Source: Molossus alvarezi (lineage: Eukaryota; Chordata; Mammalia; Chiroptera; Molossidae). Taken from it: DNA of 64,000 nucleotides. The stretch spans positions 22,332,708-22,396,707 of the forward strand of contig CM073896.1 in the NCBI GenBank assembly GCA_037176705.1, given 5' to 3'. The notes under the pieces were generated by a model that had not been told where the DNA came from, did no database searches, and worked only from the letters and a program-made list of their open reading frames with translations. Position numbers and translations under genes: made by a program. Below, one piece after another: positions 1-12,194 of this stretch (within the stretch, counting starts at the first letter, position 1; each line of letters starts with the position of its first letter).

Positions 1-650
1 CATAAATTAAAATTTTAAATACAAGATAATCTTGAATATATTCATGAAATAATTTCTTTGTATTCTTTTTAAATTAAATCTTTATGGGAAATCTCTGAGT
101 TAGTACTTTAGGGCAATGAGTCAGGAGAGTTTTCCTTAGCTTATAAAATGAGGCATAAGAAGTTTGAGTTGGAAGAGAAAGGAAAGAAAGTGTCATTTAA
201 ATAGGAATGGAGCCAATTTAGATTGTGTAGATCATGAAATAGGTAGTTGGAGCAATCAGAGAGATTGTTCCAAGGGGAACTCTTCTTGGCACATAATAAA
301 GAATACTATAAAATTAAAGCTGGTGAGAGCAATTTTCTCCTTCACATGAGTGGGCTTTCTTTTCCATATGCCCTGGCAATAACCTACACAATGCATAAAC
401 AAGATTGGCTTTGGGACTAAAGAAGAGAAGACAAAGGCTTGGAAATTCTATAGAGCTGTTGCTCATAATTTCTCCTGCTTGATCTTGGGCAGCATTCTGA
501 TAAGTCCATAAAGTGTCTCAGATATAATCACTATGTTTCTTACGCTTCTAATTCTCAGAAAAAGCAGTGGATAGTCACCTTTCCAATTGTCACCTCCAAA
601 AGGGAGGAAACCCCTTTTATGCTCAAAGTTATCAGGATGTTTTCTCTCTC

Positions 651-655
<5 letters not shown>
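1..655. other. Unique AT-rich sequence
   Basis: No repeat or gene is recognised here. The possible reading frames are short and lack recognisable domains. It ends at an (AT)n tract. Confidence 0.5.

Positions 656-702
<47 letters not shown>
656..702. repeat. (AT)n microsatellite
   Basis: An uninterrupted AT run of about 45 bp lies directly against the 3' tail of the adjoining minus-strand SINE. This suggests the array grew from that SINE's A-rich tail. Confidence 0.95.
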
Positions 703-706
<4 letters not shown>

Positions 707-870
707 ATTGATTTTTAGAGAGAAAGGAAGGGAGAGTGAGAGGGATAAAAAAACATCCGTGAGAGAAGTGATCGACTGCTTCCTGCACGCCCCCAACTGG
801 GAATCTAGCCCGCAACCCAGGCATGTGCCCTGACCAGAAATCCAACCAGCAACCTCTGGGGGCATGGGAC
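703..870 (-). mobile_element. Ves-type SINE (family B), 5'-truncated
   Basis: Read on the minus strand, it has the family-B body: a remnant of the tRNA-like head, the segment around GGGCACATGCCTGGGTTGCGGG-like sequence, the GCAGGAAGCAGTCGATC region and a purine/pyrimidine-rich 3' part. About 25 bp of the head (the A-box end) is missing or unrecognisable. The tail runs into the (AT)n tract. Confidence 0.8.
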
Positions 871-1164
871 ATGCTCAATTCTGTTCAAGTCTCCTCTCTT
901 TTTCTATTTTTCTTTTCACCTATTCTTCCTCATTTAGACCTCTAGTGGTCTTTTTTGTCCACTGATCTCTTTTATGTCTATGCATCTACAAAGGTGGTCA
1001 AAACTCTGAATTCCTATAGAATGATGGCAGTTGCTTAATCCTAACCTTCTTACACATGTAACCATAAGATCAATGAGAAGAAGAGCACAGAAAATCAGTG
1101 TGTTGTCAAAATGCACAGCTGTGTCAGTTTCCCAGGGCTGCCATAACCAAGGAACACAAAACTT

Positions 1165-1416
1165 TAAAATTTTTATTATTTCTTTATTTTAATGGTATAT
1201 ATATATTTTAATAAACTTTATTTTTTAGAGCAGTTGTAGGTTCACAACAAAATTGAGTCGAAGGTACATGCTTCCTTTCCCATACACATATGCATGTCCT
1301 GTCAACATCCAGCATTGATGAGCCTATACCGACACATCATCCATCACTCACAGTCCATGATTTCAAATCACAGTCCATAGTTCAAAAATCAACAGGAAGC
1401 ATATTTTTACAAATAT
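1165..1416 (-). mobile_element. Old L1 3'-end fragment
   Basis: The plus strand reads as the antisense of a mammalian L1 3' untranslated region, with an AATAAACTTTATTTTTTAGAGC start followed by a GTAGGTTCACAACAAAATTGAG-like segment and a GACACATCATC motif. A short piece just before it (about 1120-1160, CAGGGCTGCCATAACC) resembles the antisense end of an MLT1 LTR. It is degraded and noncoding. Confidence 0.55.
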
Positions 1417-1429
1417 AGTCCTGATTATT

Positions 1430-1694
1430 ATTATGATGATGATGATTATTTGATCCTCACCCAAGGACATTTTTTAAAAATTTATCTTCAGATAGAGTGG
1501 GAGGGAGAAAGGGAGGAAGAGAGTGAGAGAAACATCGATGTGACAGAGACACATTGACTGGTTGCCACCCACACAACCCCAACGGGGGCTGGGCACAAAC
1601 TGCAACTGAGGTATGTGCCCTTAGCAGGAACCGAACCCGGGTCTCTCTGGATCATGGGCCGACACTCTAACCGTTGAGCCAAACTGGCCAGGGC
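1430..1694 (-). mobile_element. Ves-type SINE (family A), with target-site duplication
   Basis: On the minus strand it begins GCCCTGGCCAGTTTGGCTCA with an A box and a B box (GGTTCGGTTCC), followed by the family-A body and the GGGTGAGGAT 3' motif. It is flanked by a 13-bp direct repeat, AGTCCTGATTATT, at 1417-1429 and 1695-1707. The tail has become a degenerate CAT/AAT-rich stretch. It inserted beside an older L1 fragment. Confidence 0.92.
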
Positions 1695-1707
1695 AGTCCT
1701 GATTATT

Positions 1708-2670
1708 TTATACTGATGGTGTAATCAGAAATATCTATGATAAATTCATTTTTTTTTTAAAGAAAACCAATGTAGTTATATACTCACAAACACAATATTA
1801 AAGACCACTTTAAGGATTTAATAGAAGGTAGGGATTAAAGATTTAACAGGCAATGAAGATACTGGAGGATTTTATGTGGTGGGAATACTTCTCTTTGAGA
1901 CTGAAAAAGTGATGAGACTTGGATGATGTTACCTTATATCTTCCCAGAAAGGAAAGAAAAGGGGACACAATCCCAGCAATTAAAACGGTGAAATGAAGGA
2001 GCAGTAAAAGAAATAAACACGAGTTATGTCAAGACAAACCTTAGAAGGAATTCCAAGCCAATTCTGTGATATAATACCTGCCTGGAAAACCCAGGGAAAG
2101 TATAAGGCTGGATACCAAAGTGAGTGGGCACTCATTCTCATAGTCAACATATAAACAAATGAAGTTCCACTACTGTGTGCTGGGGAAATAGATTTGCTAT
2201 TTGAGATTGCCAAAAAAGTCTATTTGCAGTTAGTTCATGTGCCCTTAGTGTTTTATATATATTATACATGTGTATATATTAATCTTTAGTTAAATAAACA
2301 TCTTGAAAGAAAGTATGATAAATATCCTTATCCTTAGGTCAGATTCATGAATAATTGTGTGGATTGAGGTAATGCATACGTATTATTAAACTATACCCAA
2401 TTTGAATATTCGATTTGATTATTTTTGTTCTTACTTCACTAAATGCCCTAAGTAACAAGGAAGTAGAGTTGCTGATCATGTGAGTTACTAAGCCTCATAT
2501 TGAGGTCAGCTCCTACTATAATTAAATGAAGATTCTTATCTTCATGATTTGCTCAGGCGTGCAGTGAGCTGTGTGGTATACTTCTTTTGTTTAGACTTTA
2601 AGAGTAGCTATTATTAAAAGTAATATAGAAATAGCTGAATTAACAAATTAGTCACATGAACTATAAAAAC
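1708..2670. other. Unique sequence, nothing recognised
   Basis: AT-rich sequence with no convincing repeat, RNA gene or coding exon. Short ORFs here have no recognisable domain. Confidence 0.45.
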
Positions 2671-2679
2671 AATTATGTT

Positions 2680-2893
2680 GCCAGGCCAGTGTAGCTCAGT
2701 GGTTGAGCATCACCATTGCATCAAAAGGCCACTGGTTCAATTCCCAGTCAGGGCACATGCCCAGGTTGTGGGCCAAATCCCCAATGGGGGGCATGCAGGA
2801 GGCGGCCGATGGATGTTCTCTCTCATCAATGTTTCTATCTCTCTCTCCCTCTCCCATCCTCTCTAAAAAATCAATCAAGAAAAATTTTTAAAA
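2680..2893 (+). mobile_element. Ves-type SINE (family B), full length
   Basis: It starts CCAGGCCAGTGTAGCTCAGTGG (A box) and carries a B-box-like GGTTCAATTCC, the GGCACATGCCCAGGTTG segment, a CT-rich stretch and an AAAAATCAATCAAGAAAAA tail. A 9-bp repeat, AATTATGTT, flanks it at 2671-2679 and 2894-2902. Confidence 0.9.
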
Positions 2894-2902
2894 ATTATGT
2901 TA

Positions 2903-5900
2903 TGGCATGGGTAGCCATAGGAGAGGGTAAACTAGCTAACTGTCTTACGTTGGCTGATGAAGAGGGAGTAATCATTTGGATATGATGATAAAGTAGATCG
3001 ACTAGGCCATCACCAAGACTACAACTGCATCTTATGTCTTGTAGCAAAGTAACTTTCAACACTTTTTGCCTATGATCCAGACTAAGTAATGTATTTAACA
3101 TTGCCACCTACTACACACATATATATACACTGAATCAAATCTTACCGAACAATAATGACTCTTTTTCCTTACACATAAAATGCTCTGTTTTTTGTTTTTT
3201 TAAATTGTGTTCTGCCCTATCCAGTTCTGGTCTATTTCACATTTTAAGAAATTCTGTAAATTGCTTCTATAACCTATCATGATTCACACTATAGCTTACG
3301 GTTTGTGATACACTACTTCACACATACTAAGAGACATGGAACATGGTATGTGCCCTTTTGTAAATACTCTTCAAGTTTAACACAGGCTCTTTGTGCTGTA
3401 GGCACACAGAGACAGTCAGTTATACATTTGAAAGGGTGAAGGAAAGCTTTCCCAAGGTAAGAAGAAAAAGGAAGGAAGTATCTGTGCAGATTAATTTCTT
3501 AAAATCAGTGGGAAAGGAATAAAAGGTTAATGTTTGGATTCCTCTACATTGCTGATGAAGTCTCTTTCAGTCTGAGCCAGCACAGAGGTACTTGCAGAAT
3601 GCGGGAATGCACACTGACTTTATGACAAGAGTTATAGGCTCTGATCTTTTCTAATTGCTAAATAATTCTGTTTTCAATAGGGATAAACTGTGTAAACAAA
3701 TTAATTCATTTGCTGAGGGTAATTGGTGTGCTCAAATTTCGTAAAGGTGATTTAAAAATACACACCATACATAGTGTGTGCCTATGTGTGTGCGTTTACT
3801 CTCCAGAAGTATTTTCCTGCAAGATGTTAACTTTAAACTATAGATGTATACTCTGTGTATTTTCAATGTGGTGCATAGCGAGCTAACAATGAATATAAAT
3901 CCAGTCTCTTTTTAAATATATTCTTACAGAATTAATAGAAAATACAAGCTCACAGGTTAGTAGAAAGCTAAGACCCGATTAACTCATAATAAGAGAGGTA
4001 TATTATGTTTATAGAGCCACATCCAAGAATACTTATCACTTAGGATGCCTAAATCTTCGTGATTTTGTTGGTGGGTGAGTAAGCAACTCTCCTTAAAAAA
4101 AAAAAAAAAATTTCTTGAAAAGTCACCTTAATAATCGTGCTCACATTAATGGATACTAGTAAAATTATATTGCTTTCTTTTAACATCTAGTTGAAGTAAG
4201 AAGCACAAAGGGAAGGAGAGCTTGGGGGACACAGTATGTGGGGCTCTTGAATGCCTGAATGGACTGCAGAGAAACGGGCGTGTACTTATTTGGGATACGT
4301 CAGAGGATCAGAGTTCATTACAGCAGGAAGAAGAAAGCTTCAGATTTTCAAACTTTCCTGAAAGTATTTTCTATTAAGGACCCTTCTGTTTTTGAAACCT
4401 TTTTTCTTTCTTTTAGATGGTATGAAATGGTTTATAATGTACCTCAAACTGCATTTATCCATACAAACCGTCCCGTTTTTCGCTAAGCACACACACCTTC
4501 ACTTTTCCCTTATGTTCTAATGTATTGTATCAAGTGCTGAGACGTAGGTGTTGGAAGATGTCCCAGGAAAATGGGCTCCGTAGCAGATCGCCAATTCCAG
4601 AGACGACATAGGTTGGAGGAAGTAGGGGAGAGACACCTTTCATGTATTCTGTTGTTATTACATAAAACCTTACATAGTTATGATATGAATAGTTTATTAC
4701 TTCAAAATAATTAACTTCACCTATATCTAGGTCCTACACTATATAAACAGATATACAGAGATAAATAAGGTATTAACTCAATTATTCAAAAGAACCACAG
4801 CCAGACGAGACATCCCCAAGGTGTACCACTATGTTTCTCTGTTGGCTTCTTTGGCAGTTTGCAAGCGCCCACGTCCCCCAGGGAGAAGTGGTACTCCCAT
4901 GACAAATAGACTTAGTCATATGTTTGGCTCTGATCAGATAGACTTATCATTGTACTGACAGCAAACTCCTGGCTTTGCATTTATTTCCTGAGCAATGTGA
5001 TTAAACCTTGTGTACACTGACAACACAGTATATCATAATTAAGAATCTTGTTCAAAGGTATAATCCCATCTATGGTACTCTCAGGAATAAATAATCACTG
5101 AAATCCATTTAGCCACTGGAAACAAAACTCTAAGAACGATGTGAGTTTGAGTATATCATAATAACTAGCTCCGTGTCTGTCTCCTGATAGGATTGAACAG
5201 TACGTGTCTCATCTTATTTAAACTTGTTCCGTAATACAATTTAAGTACTTTACACGTATTCTAAAGTCATAGAAATGAGAGAAAAATGTCATTTTCATTG
5301 AGTTTAGGGTGTCCTGTATATTGTCCATAAACTTGTGCTGTATTGGAATAAAGTGGTAGCCTGAGTATGAACACAGCTGAACTTGAGAATTTCTATTACT
5401 AAAAAAGGCCAGTGATTATGGTACATTGGCTTATGACCTAGAAGCCTCCGCTGCACGGCAGTTACCTGGTTACCTGGTCGCCTGACCTCCTGACCCTGAG
5501 CTACTTGAATAGCATCCGTGTCCAGTGCGTATGGTTCTGTTTGTAGTGAGCTAGGAAGCTAACGCCTTAAACTAAATTGTGAATTTAAATATTTCTGTGG
5601 AATTTCCTTTTAAAGGAACCATTTCATTTCAAGAAGGATGTTTTTATTTTCCCACTTTGTGTTCTTTGTTTGTTTTTTTTTAAAGGATTTCGCTTAAGTT
5701 AGAATAACACCTTAGATTTGTATTTAGCAGCAGGGCAGTCTGGCTGGGATGTCATTCATCTCAGGGAAGTTTGTTCTCAGCCCTACGACTAACAAACTAA
5801 TCAAGAATAGACTTTGGGGGTTAAAAAGAGGGAAAATGAATTAAGGCAAACGTAGCATTTGAGTCAGATCTCAACTTCTAATCCCACTCACTTTAAGCAT

Positions 5901-6129
5901 AAAACATATTTCTCCTTCTCCGTCGTCATCTCCACATCTGTCTGAAGGGTAGAGCCGTGGGAGGGAGCAGGGTAGAAATATAATGCCAGTTAAGGATTCG
6001 GGCTGCTGCTCCTCTATTTGACAGCGCAGCAGGCATCGGCGATAAATCCCAGCGGGCACTCCTTCCGTGTGGAGCCTTCCATTATCCTCCAAGTAATGTC
6101 CCAGGCGGCCTCTGCTGGTTGGCCATCCC
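2903..6129. other. Unique AT-rich stretch
   Basis: About 3.2 kb without a repeat I can name, apart from an A-tract near 4095-4110. The longest frames are under 80 codons and show no family signature. It may hold very old repeat remnants that need a library search. Confidence 0.4.
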
Positions 6130-6360
6130 TGTCTCTGAAGCTGGGCTTTGGGATTAGGAGGCCTGGGCTCAAATGTCAGTTCGGCTACGCATTTGCTTCA
6201 TGGTCTCGGGAAGCCATGCAGCCTTTCTGATATTTATTTCCCACTCCCAGAAAGCATGGTGATAAGAGCCGCTTTGTAGGGTTGTTGGAAAAGGTAGAAT
6301 GAGCTAACGTTTGTGAGGCATAGAGTGCACGGTGCATGATAAGGGACATATAAGTGACAT
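6130..6360 (+). mobile_element. MIR SINE, sense
   Basis: The order of segments fits MIR: a GGCCTGGGCTCAAATGTCAG head-body part, a degraded middle, then TAGGGTTGTTGGAAAAG, TAGAATGAGCTAACG and a GTGCATGATAAGGG 3' part. It is highly diverged. Confidence 0.6.
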
Positions 6361-6439
6361 GTAGTATTTCGGGGACCCTCTCGTGTGTCACCAGGGCATT
6401 TGGTGCCTATCACTGCACAGTATTTAGCAAATATTTTAT

Positions 6440-6560
6440 TTTTCGTTGTCAGTGTCCCGGTAGCATTTAATGTCCCATGAGGGTGGAGAGAGACTTTGTA
6501 ATCCCATCCCAGTGTTTCGCTCAGCACCGGGCACAGAATAATGTTTGTTGAAAACCATGC
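6440..6560 (+). mobile_element. L2 3'-end fragment, sense
   Basis: Contains the L2 terminal pattern: CCCATGAGGGTGGAGAGAGA, then TTTGTAATCC, GCTCAGCACCGGGCACAGAA and TAATGTTTGTTGAA. It is old and degraded. Confidence 0.55.
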
Positions 6561-7399
6561 TGACCATACACCCACTGTTCTTTCCTTATATGATTCCTGT
6601 TTAACTCTTTCCCTTCTAACAAAATGGAACAGTCGTTTCAATGCATTGGTTGCGATGATAATCTAAAGGACTGTGGGTGATGGATTAGGCACATTCAGAA
6701 TCATAATTTCCTAATTTGTAGCCTTTTGCCCAACTGTGTGAAGGACATCTTAGCAGAAGGAAGCTTTTAAAAGAACTCACACACAATCTCTTAATGTTGG
6801 ATGGCTTGGTAACCTTGTCTACTCATTCGATTTTTCATTTTGACCAGTTTCCCTGATTTGCTGTACTGTAAGTTTCTTCCATGCCTAGAATTTCACATTT
6901 TATTCTAAGATTTCTACAGGAGGTGCCCTTGAACTCTGGGATACATAATATGTAGGTAAAACATATTAGTCACAAATTCCTTTCTTGATATACCTTCGGG
7001 TACCTGAATCAAATGGGAATTCAGAATTAACACGTTAATAAACATGGACAACAAAAAGGAAATGAATACTAGAAAAAATATTATATGTACTTTAACTTAG
7101 GAAGTGTGGGTGTTCCATTTGCACTGTGGCCGCCTTACTCTGACCCTGACCAAGACTGTGACCCTAAACTCTAGCCTGCGGAAGGCAGTGCCGGGTCTCA
7201 GGTGGTTTATCTAGCTCCTGGCTTTTTTCCACATGGTAAGTTTCATCTTATCACCCCTGACACGGTATGACTCCTGGCCTGCGGAGGACCTGATGTTCTT
7301 CAAAGTTCTGCAATCCAATCACAGAGCTCAGCCTGCTGGAGCAGACAGGAGTGGCATCCTGAGCCCTGGGCAACATGCCTGCATGCAGAATAACTGCAC
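6561..7399. other. Unique sequence
   Basis: Nothing recognised. GC content rises toward the LTR on the right, and part of 7200-7400 could be ERV internal sequence, but I cannot show this. Confidence 0.35.
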
Positions 7400-7768
7400 G
7401 AGCCCCTGTCGTCTGCATGCGTGCGTCCCTGCAGAGTCTTGTGTTGTGACCCTAATCCCCAATGGTGATGGTGTTGGTGGGTGGGACTTTTGAAAATGAT
7501 TAGGTCATGAGGGTGGAGACTTCATGAACAGGATTTGCGCTCTTATAAAGGGGGTTTCAGAGAGATTTCTAACCTCCTTCTGCCCCATGAGGACAGGGCA
7601 AGAAAGCCCGGCAATGAAGCAGGAGGAAGGCCGTCACCAAAAGTCAATCAGGCTAGTGCCTTCCTCCTAGACTTCCGCCTGGGGCACGGTGAGAGATGGG
7701 TGTCTGTCGTTCAGGACCTACCCAGTCTGCGGTGTTTGGTTGTGGCAGCCTGAGCAGGCTAAGACACT
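7400..7768 (+). mobile_element. MLT1-type LTR (ERVL-MaLR), sense
   Basis: It carries the usual MLT1 landmarks in order: CCTAATCCCCAATGGTGATG, GATTAGGTCATGAGGGTGGA, CTTCATGAACAGGATTTG, CTCTTATAAAGG, CCCCATGAGGACAGGGC and a 3' end around GGCAGCCTGAGCAGGCTAAG. MaLR elements are noncoding or nearly so. I see no matching second LTR nearby, so this is probably a solo LTR. The 5' boundary is approximate. Confidence 0.75.
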
Positions 7769-8387
7769 GAGGTAGTGCTATCTGTTATAGCAATGATGCT
7801 AAAAATTTGAGTGACTTAGCACAATAAAAACTATCTCTCATTCAGGTCATGCTCCTGTATGGGGTGAACAGTGTGATGCTCCTGCACACAGTCTTTAACA
7901 TGTGACCCTCCAGGTTGTCATGGTCAGCTCCATGCCGACTAGCTGGAAAGTGGAGGCTTCTATATCATATCCACTCGTATTGCACTGGCTAAAACTTAGT
8001 CTTATAGTCACCCATAGCTGCTAGGGAAATGGGAATATAGACCACTGTGTGCCGAGGAAGAGAAGGCAGTGTATTTGGATGAACATTTTGGAGTCTTTGC
8101 CACAATAACTACACCTTAATAACAAATCAGGAGTCTAAGCATACGGTTGCTATAAAAGAAATTACACAGACATGCTAACGGTGGGTGAGTGAGTCTATGG
8201 CACAGGCACTAGAGATCAGGTGACTGCCTAAAACCATGTTGTAATGATTGGAAGATCCTAAGAGATCAAGGCATGTTTTCTCACGTCATCTGGTAATAGC
8301 AGTACATTTCATCCCATTCGATCCCTCCCAGAGCAGTTCTGCGGTTAACGCAAATAGTGAATAGATAGTGGTTTTTGTTTGTTTGTT
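7769..8387. other. Possible old interspersed repeat, unclassified
   Basis: The part at about 7790-8060 has the flavour of an old LTR or DNA-element fragment (CTCTCATTCAGGTCATG, then GCTGCTAGGGAAATGGGA). I could not place it in a family. The rest, up to the SINE pair, is unrecognised. Confidence 0.3.
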
Positions 8388-8616
8388 TTATCCTCACCCG
8401 AGGACGTTTTCTCCATTTTTTGTTCAGATAGAGTGGGAAGGAGAGAGAGAGAGAAAAACATCGATGTGAAAGGGACACATCGAGTGGCTGCCACCCACAC
8501 GACCAACCAGGGCCGGGGACAAACTGCAACTGAGGTACGTGCCCTTAGCGGGAACCGAACTGGGTCTCTCTGGACCGCAGGCTGACACCTAACTACTGAG
8601 CCAAACTGGCCAGGGC
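8388..8616 (-). mobile_element. Ves-type SINE (family A)
   Basis: On the minus strand it has the GCCCTGGCCAGTTTGGCTCA head, a B box (the plus strand reads GGAACCGAACTGGG), the CACATCGATGTG hairpin region and the CCTCGGGTGAGGATAAA 3' end. The tail is a T-rich/GTTT run at its left edge. Confidence 0.92.
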
Positions 8617-8646
8617 AGGTGGTGTTTGTTGTTGTTGTTGTTTTTA

Positions 8647-8891
8647 ATTCTCACCCAAGGATATTTTTTCATTGATTTTTTTTTTTTTTTTTTTTTTTAG
8701 ATAGAGTGGGAGGGAGGGAGGGAGAGAGAAACATCGATGTGAGAGAGGCACTTCCATTGGTTGCCGTCCACATGACCCCAGCTTGGGATTGAACCCACAA
8801 CTATGGTACGTGTGCCCTTGACCAGGAATCAAACCTGCAACTTTTTAGTCAAAGACCACACTTTTAACTGCTGAGCCAAACTGTCCAGGGC
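8647..8891 (-). mobile_element. Ves-type SINE (family A), second of a tandem pair
   Basis: Same orientation as the copy 30 bp to its left. The head is GCCCTGGACAGTTTGGCTCA and the tail includes a long poly-A that appears as poly-T at about 8680-8698. It differs internally from its neighbour (it lacks the CCCGGCCCTGG segment), so it is not a simple duplication. Confidence 0.9.
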
Positions 8892-9034
8892 AATATATAT
8901 AGTTTTATTTAGAATGTTTTACAAACACTGTTTTCTTTTGACTCACTGCTAATATGGACACAGCTGAAACCTACTTGTTTAAGTAAAAGTCATTTAAACA
9001 TCATTCTTTATTTTTATTTTTCTTTATTTGTTGC

Positions 9035-9328
9035 CAGTAAGTATCCTATGATCTCACTTATATGTGGAATCTAATAAACAAAATAAACGATGAACAGAAT
9101 AGATCCAGAGACAGGGAAGCAGGGAACAGACTGACAGGTCTCAGAGGGAAGGGGCAGGAAGAGATTAACCAAAGAACGTCTACGTGTATATGCACAGCCC
9201 ACGGACACACAACAGTGAGCAGAAAGCCTTGGTGGAGGCTGGATCAGGGTGGAGGGGTCAACGGGGGAAAAAGGGGGGGGCATCTGTAATATTTTCAACA
9301 ATAAAACATAAATAAAAATAAAAAAAAC
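9035..9328 (+). mobile_element. 5'-truncated L1 3' end
   Basis: Begins in the late ORF2/3' UTR part (AGTATCCTATGATCTCACTT, TATGTGGAATCTAATAAACA), has a G-rich 3' UTR and ends in ATAAAACATAAATAAAAATA plus an A-tail. Its reverse complement resembles the terminal part of the large L1 at 42.1 kb, and even more closely the tail of the HAL1 copy at 26.05 kb. No clear target duplication was found. Confidence 0.85.
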
Positions 9329-10429
9329 GTCTTGAACACATTGGACAGAAATTCAAGTTGACTTAACATGTTTTCTAGCCTCCTTTGAAAGTACTAGTGC
9401 TAAAGATAATCTAGTTAGAATGTCCATTGTAGTGTTATTTTAGAATCATTTATATTTAATTGCACTGCATAAATATGGTAAATACACTTAACATTTACAT
9501 AATCGACCTTGTTTTAGGAGGCCCTCTTTTTCATTTCTATTTCTTAACTGCTTTTGAAATTTTGGGGGATTTTGTATTTTATTTTAATGATTAAAAAATG
9601 GTGTCATTCCTTTCTTTTTCATATCCTGGAAAGCATCCAAATGGAACAATAGTAATTTATAGCTTTTTAGGTTCCCTGAGATCCAGTTAAATCCCTGTGC
9701 TGGCTGGTTATAATTATTGTTATTCTGTATCGTGATTGAAAGGTTTTCAAGTATCACAAAGAGACTGGTAAGAAAAAGGTGATAGGATTAAAACAGTGAA
9801 ATACTAGTTTTAAGTTTAAGAGGAACTGGTTAAAGCATTACTTTGTTGTATAATTTGTAGTGTTTTGAGAAGAAGTCTATGCCCCATCAGAAGTCCCCTA
9901 TGTTCATGTTTCTTTTTTCCTAAGCATACCACACCCTTAGGAAAATGTCAAAAACCCCTGTTACCCAACTATCCATACCCTTTCCTGTAGCTGAGACGGG
10001 GTCTGGAGAGGAGATTTTGTACCATCTGCTGGAACATTTTGACCTTAGGCAGTATAAGGTTACCACAGACATAGTGGAGAAAATCTGAGGATAGATAAAT
10101 TGAGAAGAGATGGAGAAGGGGTAATATATGGTGTGTGAATATGTGTTTATTTTGTTTCACTTTTTGCTTTCTTCTCAAAAGACTTCTGAACAGTTGTACA
10201 AAGACAGAAGTGAATATCCTTATTTGACACAATTTGAAGGCTTTGTGTGACTGACAAACCCTCCAGATACACAGAGACAAAGGGTGATGGACTGAGGAGC
10301 AAGTCATGAGCATCAGCATACAGTGCTGTCTTATTTTCAGCATTTTTAAGGAGTTGATGCCACAATAATGGAAGATACCCTTTGAACATTAATGTCTTTA
10401 TTAGAGTAGGTAAGAGTGAGCTCTGCTAG
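9329..10429. other. Unique AT-rich sequence
   Basis: No repeat or exon recognised. A 124-codon frame on the minus strand (9969-10343) shows no domain and uses no obvious coding pattern. Confidence 0.4.
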
Positions 10430-10540
10430 TTCATTTGTTCAGCAAACTTGTCAACCTGTCTGAGCCAAGTGTTGGACTAGGTACTATACAGCTGTGATTT
10501 CTACCCTCATGGAGTTTATTGTAGACTTAATCACATTTGT
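10430..10540 (-). mobile_element. L2 fragment, antisense
   Basis: TTCAGCAAACTTG, AGCCAAGTGTTGGACTAGGT and CCCTCATGGAGTTTATTGTAG follow the antisense order of the L2 3' end. Confidence 0.55.
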
Positions 10541-10895
10541 CAATAAGCCATACTTATAATTGTGGTCACTACTCAGATGTATTATTATTATGAGGGCCAG
10601 TTATTATAGCTTTAGGAATATGCTGGTACTTTCAAATTGTTGATATGTTGTAGAGATATCTGTGCATTCACTAAATGGTCCCACAACTTTCCATTCTATA
10701 CGTCTATAAAGTCTTCACTTCTTATTACGATATTGTCTATTCCCTCTGATTAGCTACCTGACTTTGTGTTCTCCCTGGTCCACATTGTATTATTCTTCTG
10801 AATTCCACAACGAACTTCTCAGTCTTGTTAGTGGAAGACAACACAATTGATATAATCACTAGATTTTTATAAGATTCTTCATATAAAGTAACAAA

Positions 10896-11110
10896 GAGGG
10901 TCACCAAACATTTTATACAAAGGGCCGGATAATAGATATTTTAGGCTTTGGGAGACACATAAAGCCTCAGTTATATATTTCTTGTTTTTCTTTGCAACCT
11001 TTGAAAAATGATAAAACCATTCTTAGCATGTCAACATGAAAGAAGAAAACAAACAAACAAACAAAATTAGGCCACAGCCTAAACCTGGAATACAGGTTGT
11101 ATTTTGTTAA
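10896..11110. mobile_element. hAT-type MITE (MER3-like) fragment
   Basis: Matches a common mammalian nonautonomous hAT element: GGGTCACCAAACATTTTATA, AAAGGGCCGGATAATAGATA and TTTTAGGCTTTGGGAGACAC near one end, and a degraded AGGCCACAGCCTAAACC part near the other. The exact family name is from memory and should be checked. Confidence 0.55.
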
Positions 11111-11997
11111 CCCTAATTATAACCTAGAAAACCAGCAATATTTGAAGTTCAACTGACTGTTGAATCCCAGTGACTTCTCATGTACCTTCAGTTATAAAAC
11201 AGGAGGGAAAAGTAGGAGAGATATAAACATGGAAAAATAACCGCATAGATTGTCAGACTGTAGCAAAAGAAAGATTCATATATAAACAAAGCAAATGGAG
11301 ACACATTTTAACTATACTGTAATTTACTTTATAGATTTTTTTAATAGTAGCAAGTGGGTAGATGAGCTTTATATTATTAATGATATCATAAGTTAATGTT
11401 TTTGCTTTCAGAATTATTTTATTTCTAAACATTACCATGCTCAGAATTCTATTGGGAAAAAAACAGCAACCCACCATCCTTTGTGATGTATTGTAAAGTG
11501 GCTGCTACCTGCAATCTTTGAAAATTACCCTATATTTTAGTGTAAGAAATCATATGATATTCATGGTGAAGGACTTACAAATAATCTATAAGGGGTAGTG
11601 ACTAAAATTTTGTCTTGCTGCAATACAACATACTATCACAGAAATAAATGTCATGTCGCATTTATGTGATGAATATATAGCTCTTCAAAATTGGATAAGC
11701 CTTTCACCTTGGGAAATGGATTAAACCACTTGGGTTCTAAGCTGGTTTTTTTAACCAAAGCAATTCTCCGTAGCACTCAGAATGCTAAATGTAGCTGTCA
11801 ACTTTGGGGCTTAAACTGCATTGTAAAAGTTGTCATAGAACACATGATACAAAGCTTTTACCAAGAGCGGAGATGTCTAAGATCTCTTCCTGTACATCTC
11901 CCTCCACGTCCTACCCCCAGAGGAATTTTTCAATGTTTACTGAAAGACTTAAAGGATAGTTTGTTTTAGTTTAATCATCACACTTTCCTCAGCTCTG
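11111..11997. other. Unique sequence
   Basis: Nothing recognised. A 92-codon plus-strand frame at 11691-11969 has no identifiable domain. Confidence 0.4.
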
Positions 11998-12194
11998 CAG
12001 TTGTTAAACTTTGCAATGGATATGAATCACCTAGAGGGCTTTATGAATATGTATATTCCTAAATCCTTCCCCTTATTTCACAGACATTGATTTAGTAGTT
12101 ATGGGATGATGCGCAGGAATTTGTACTTTTCGAAGTGTTTTTCACATTGTTCACGTGTGTAATGCATAGCATCACATTTTGAGAAACACTGCTA
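11998..12194 (+). mobile_element. MER5A-like hAT MITE
   Basis: It has the short element's layout, with a TTGTTAAACTTTGCAATGGA start, GAATCACCTAGAGGGCTTTA, GATTTAGTAGTTATGGGATG, a GGAATTTGTACTTTTC segment and a TTTTGAGAAACACTGC end. Length (about 190-200 bp) fits the family. It is noncoding and long inactive. Confidence 0.75.

Noticed and set aside
6234..6641. 135-codon minus-strand ORF
   Set aside because: Overlaps sense MIR and L2 remnants; no domain.
9062..9289. 75-codon ORF in the L1 end at 9 kb
   Set aside because: It is L1 3' UTR, noncoding in this family.
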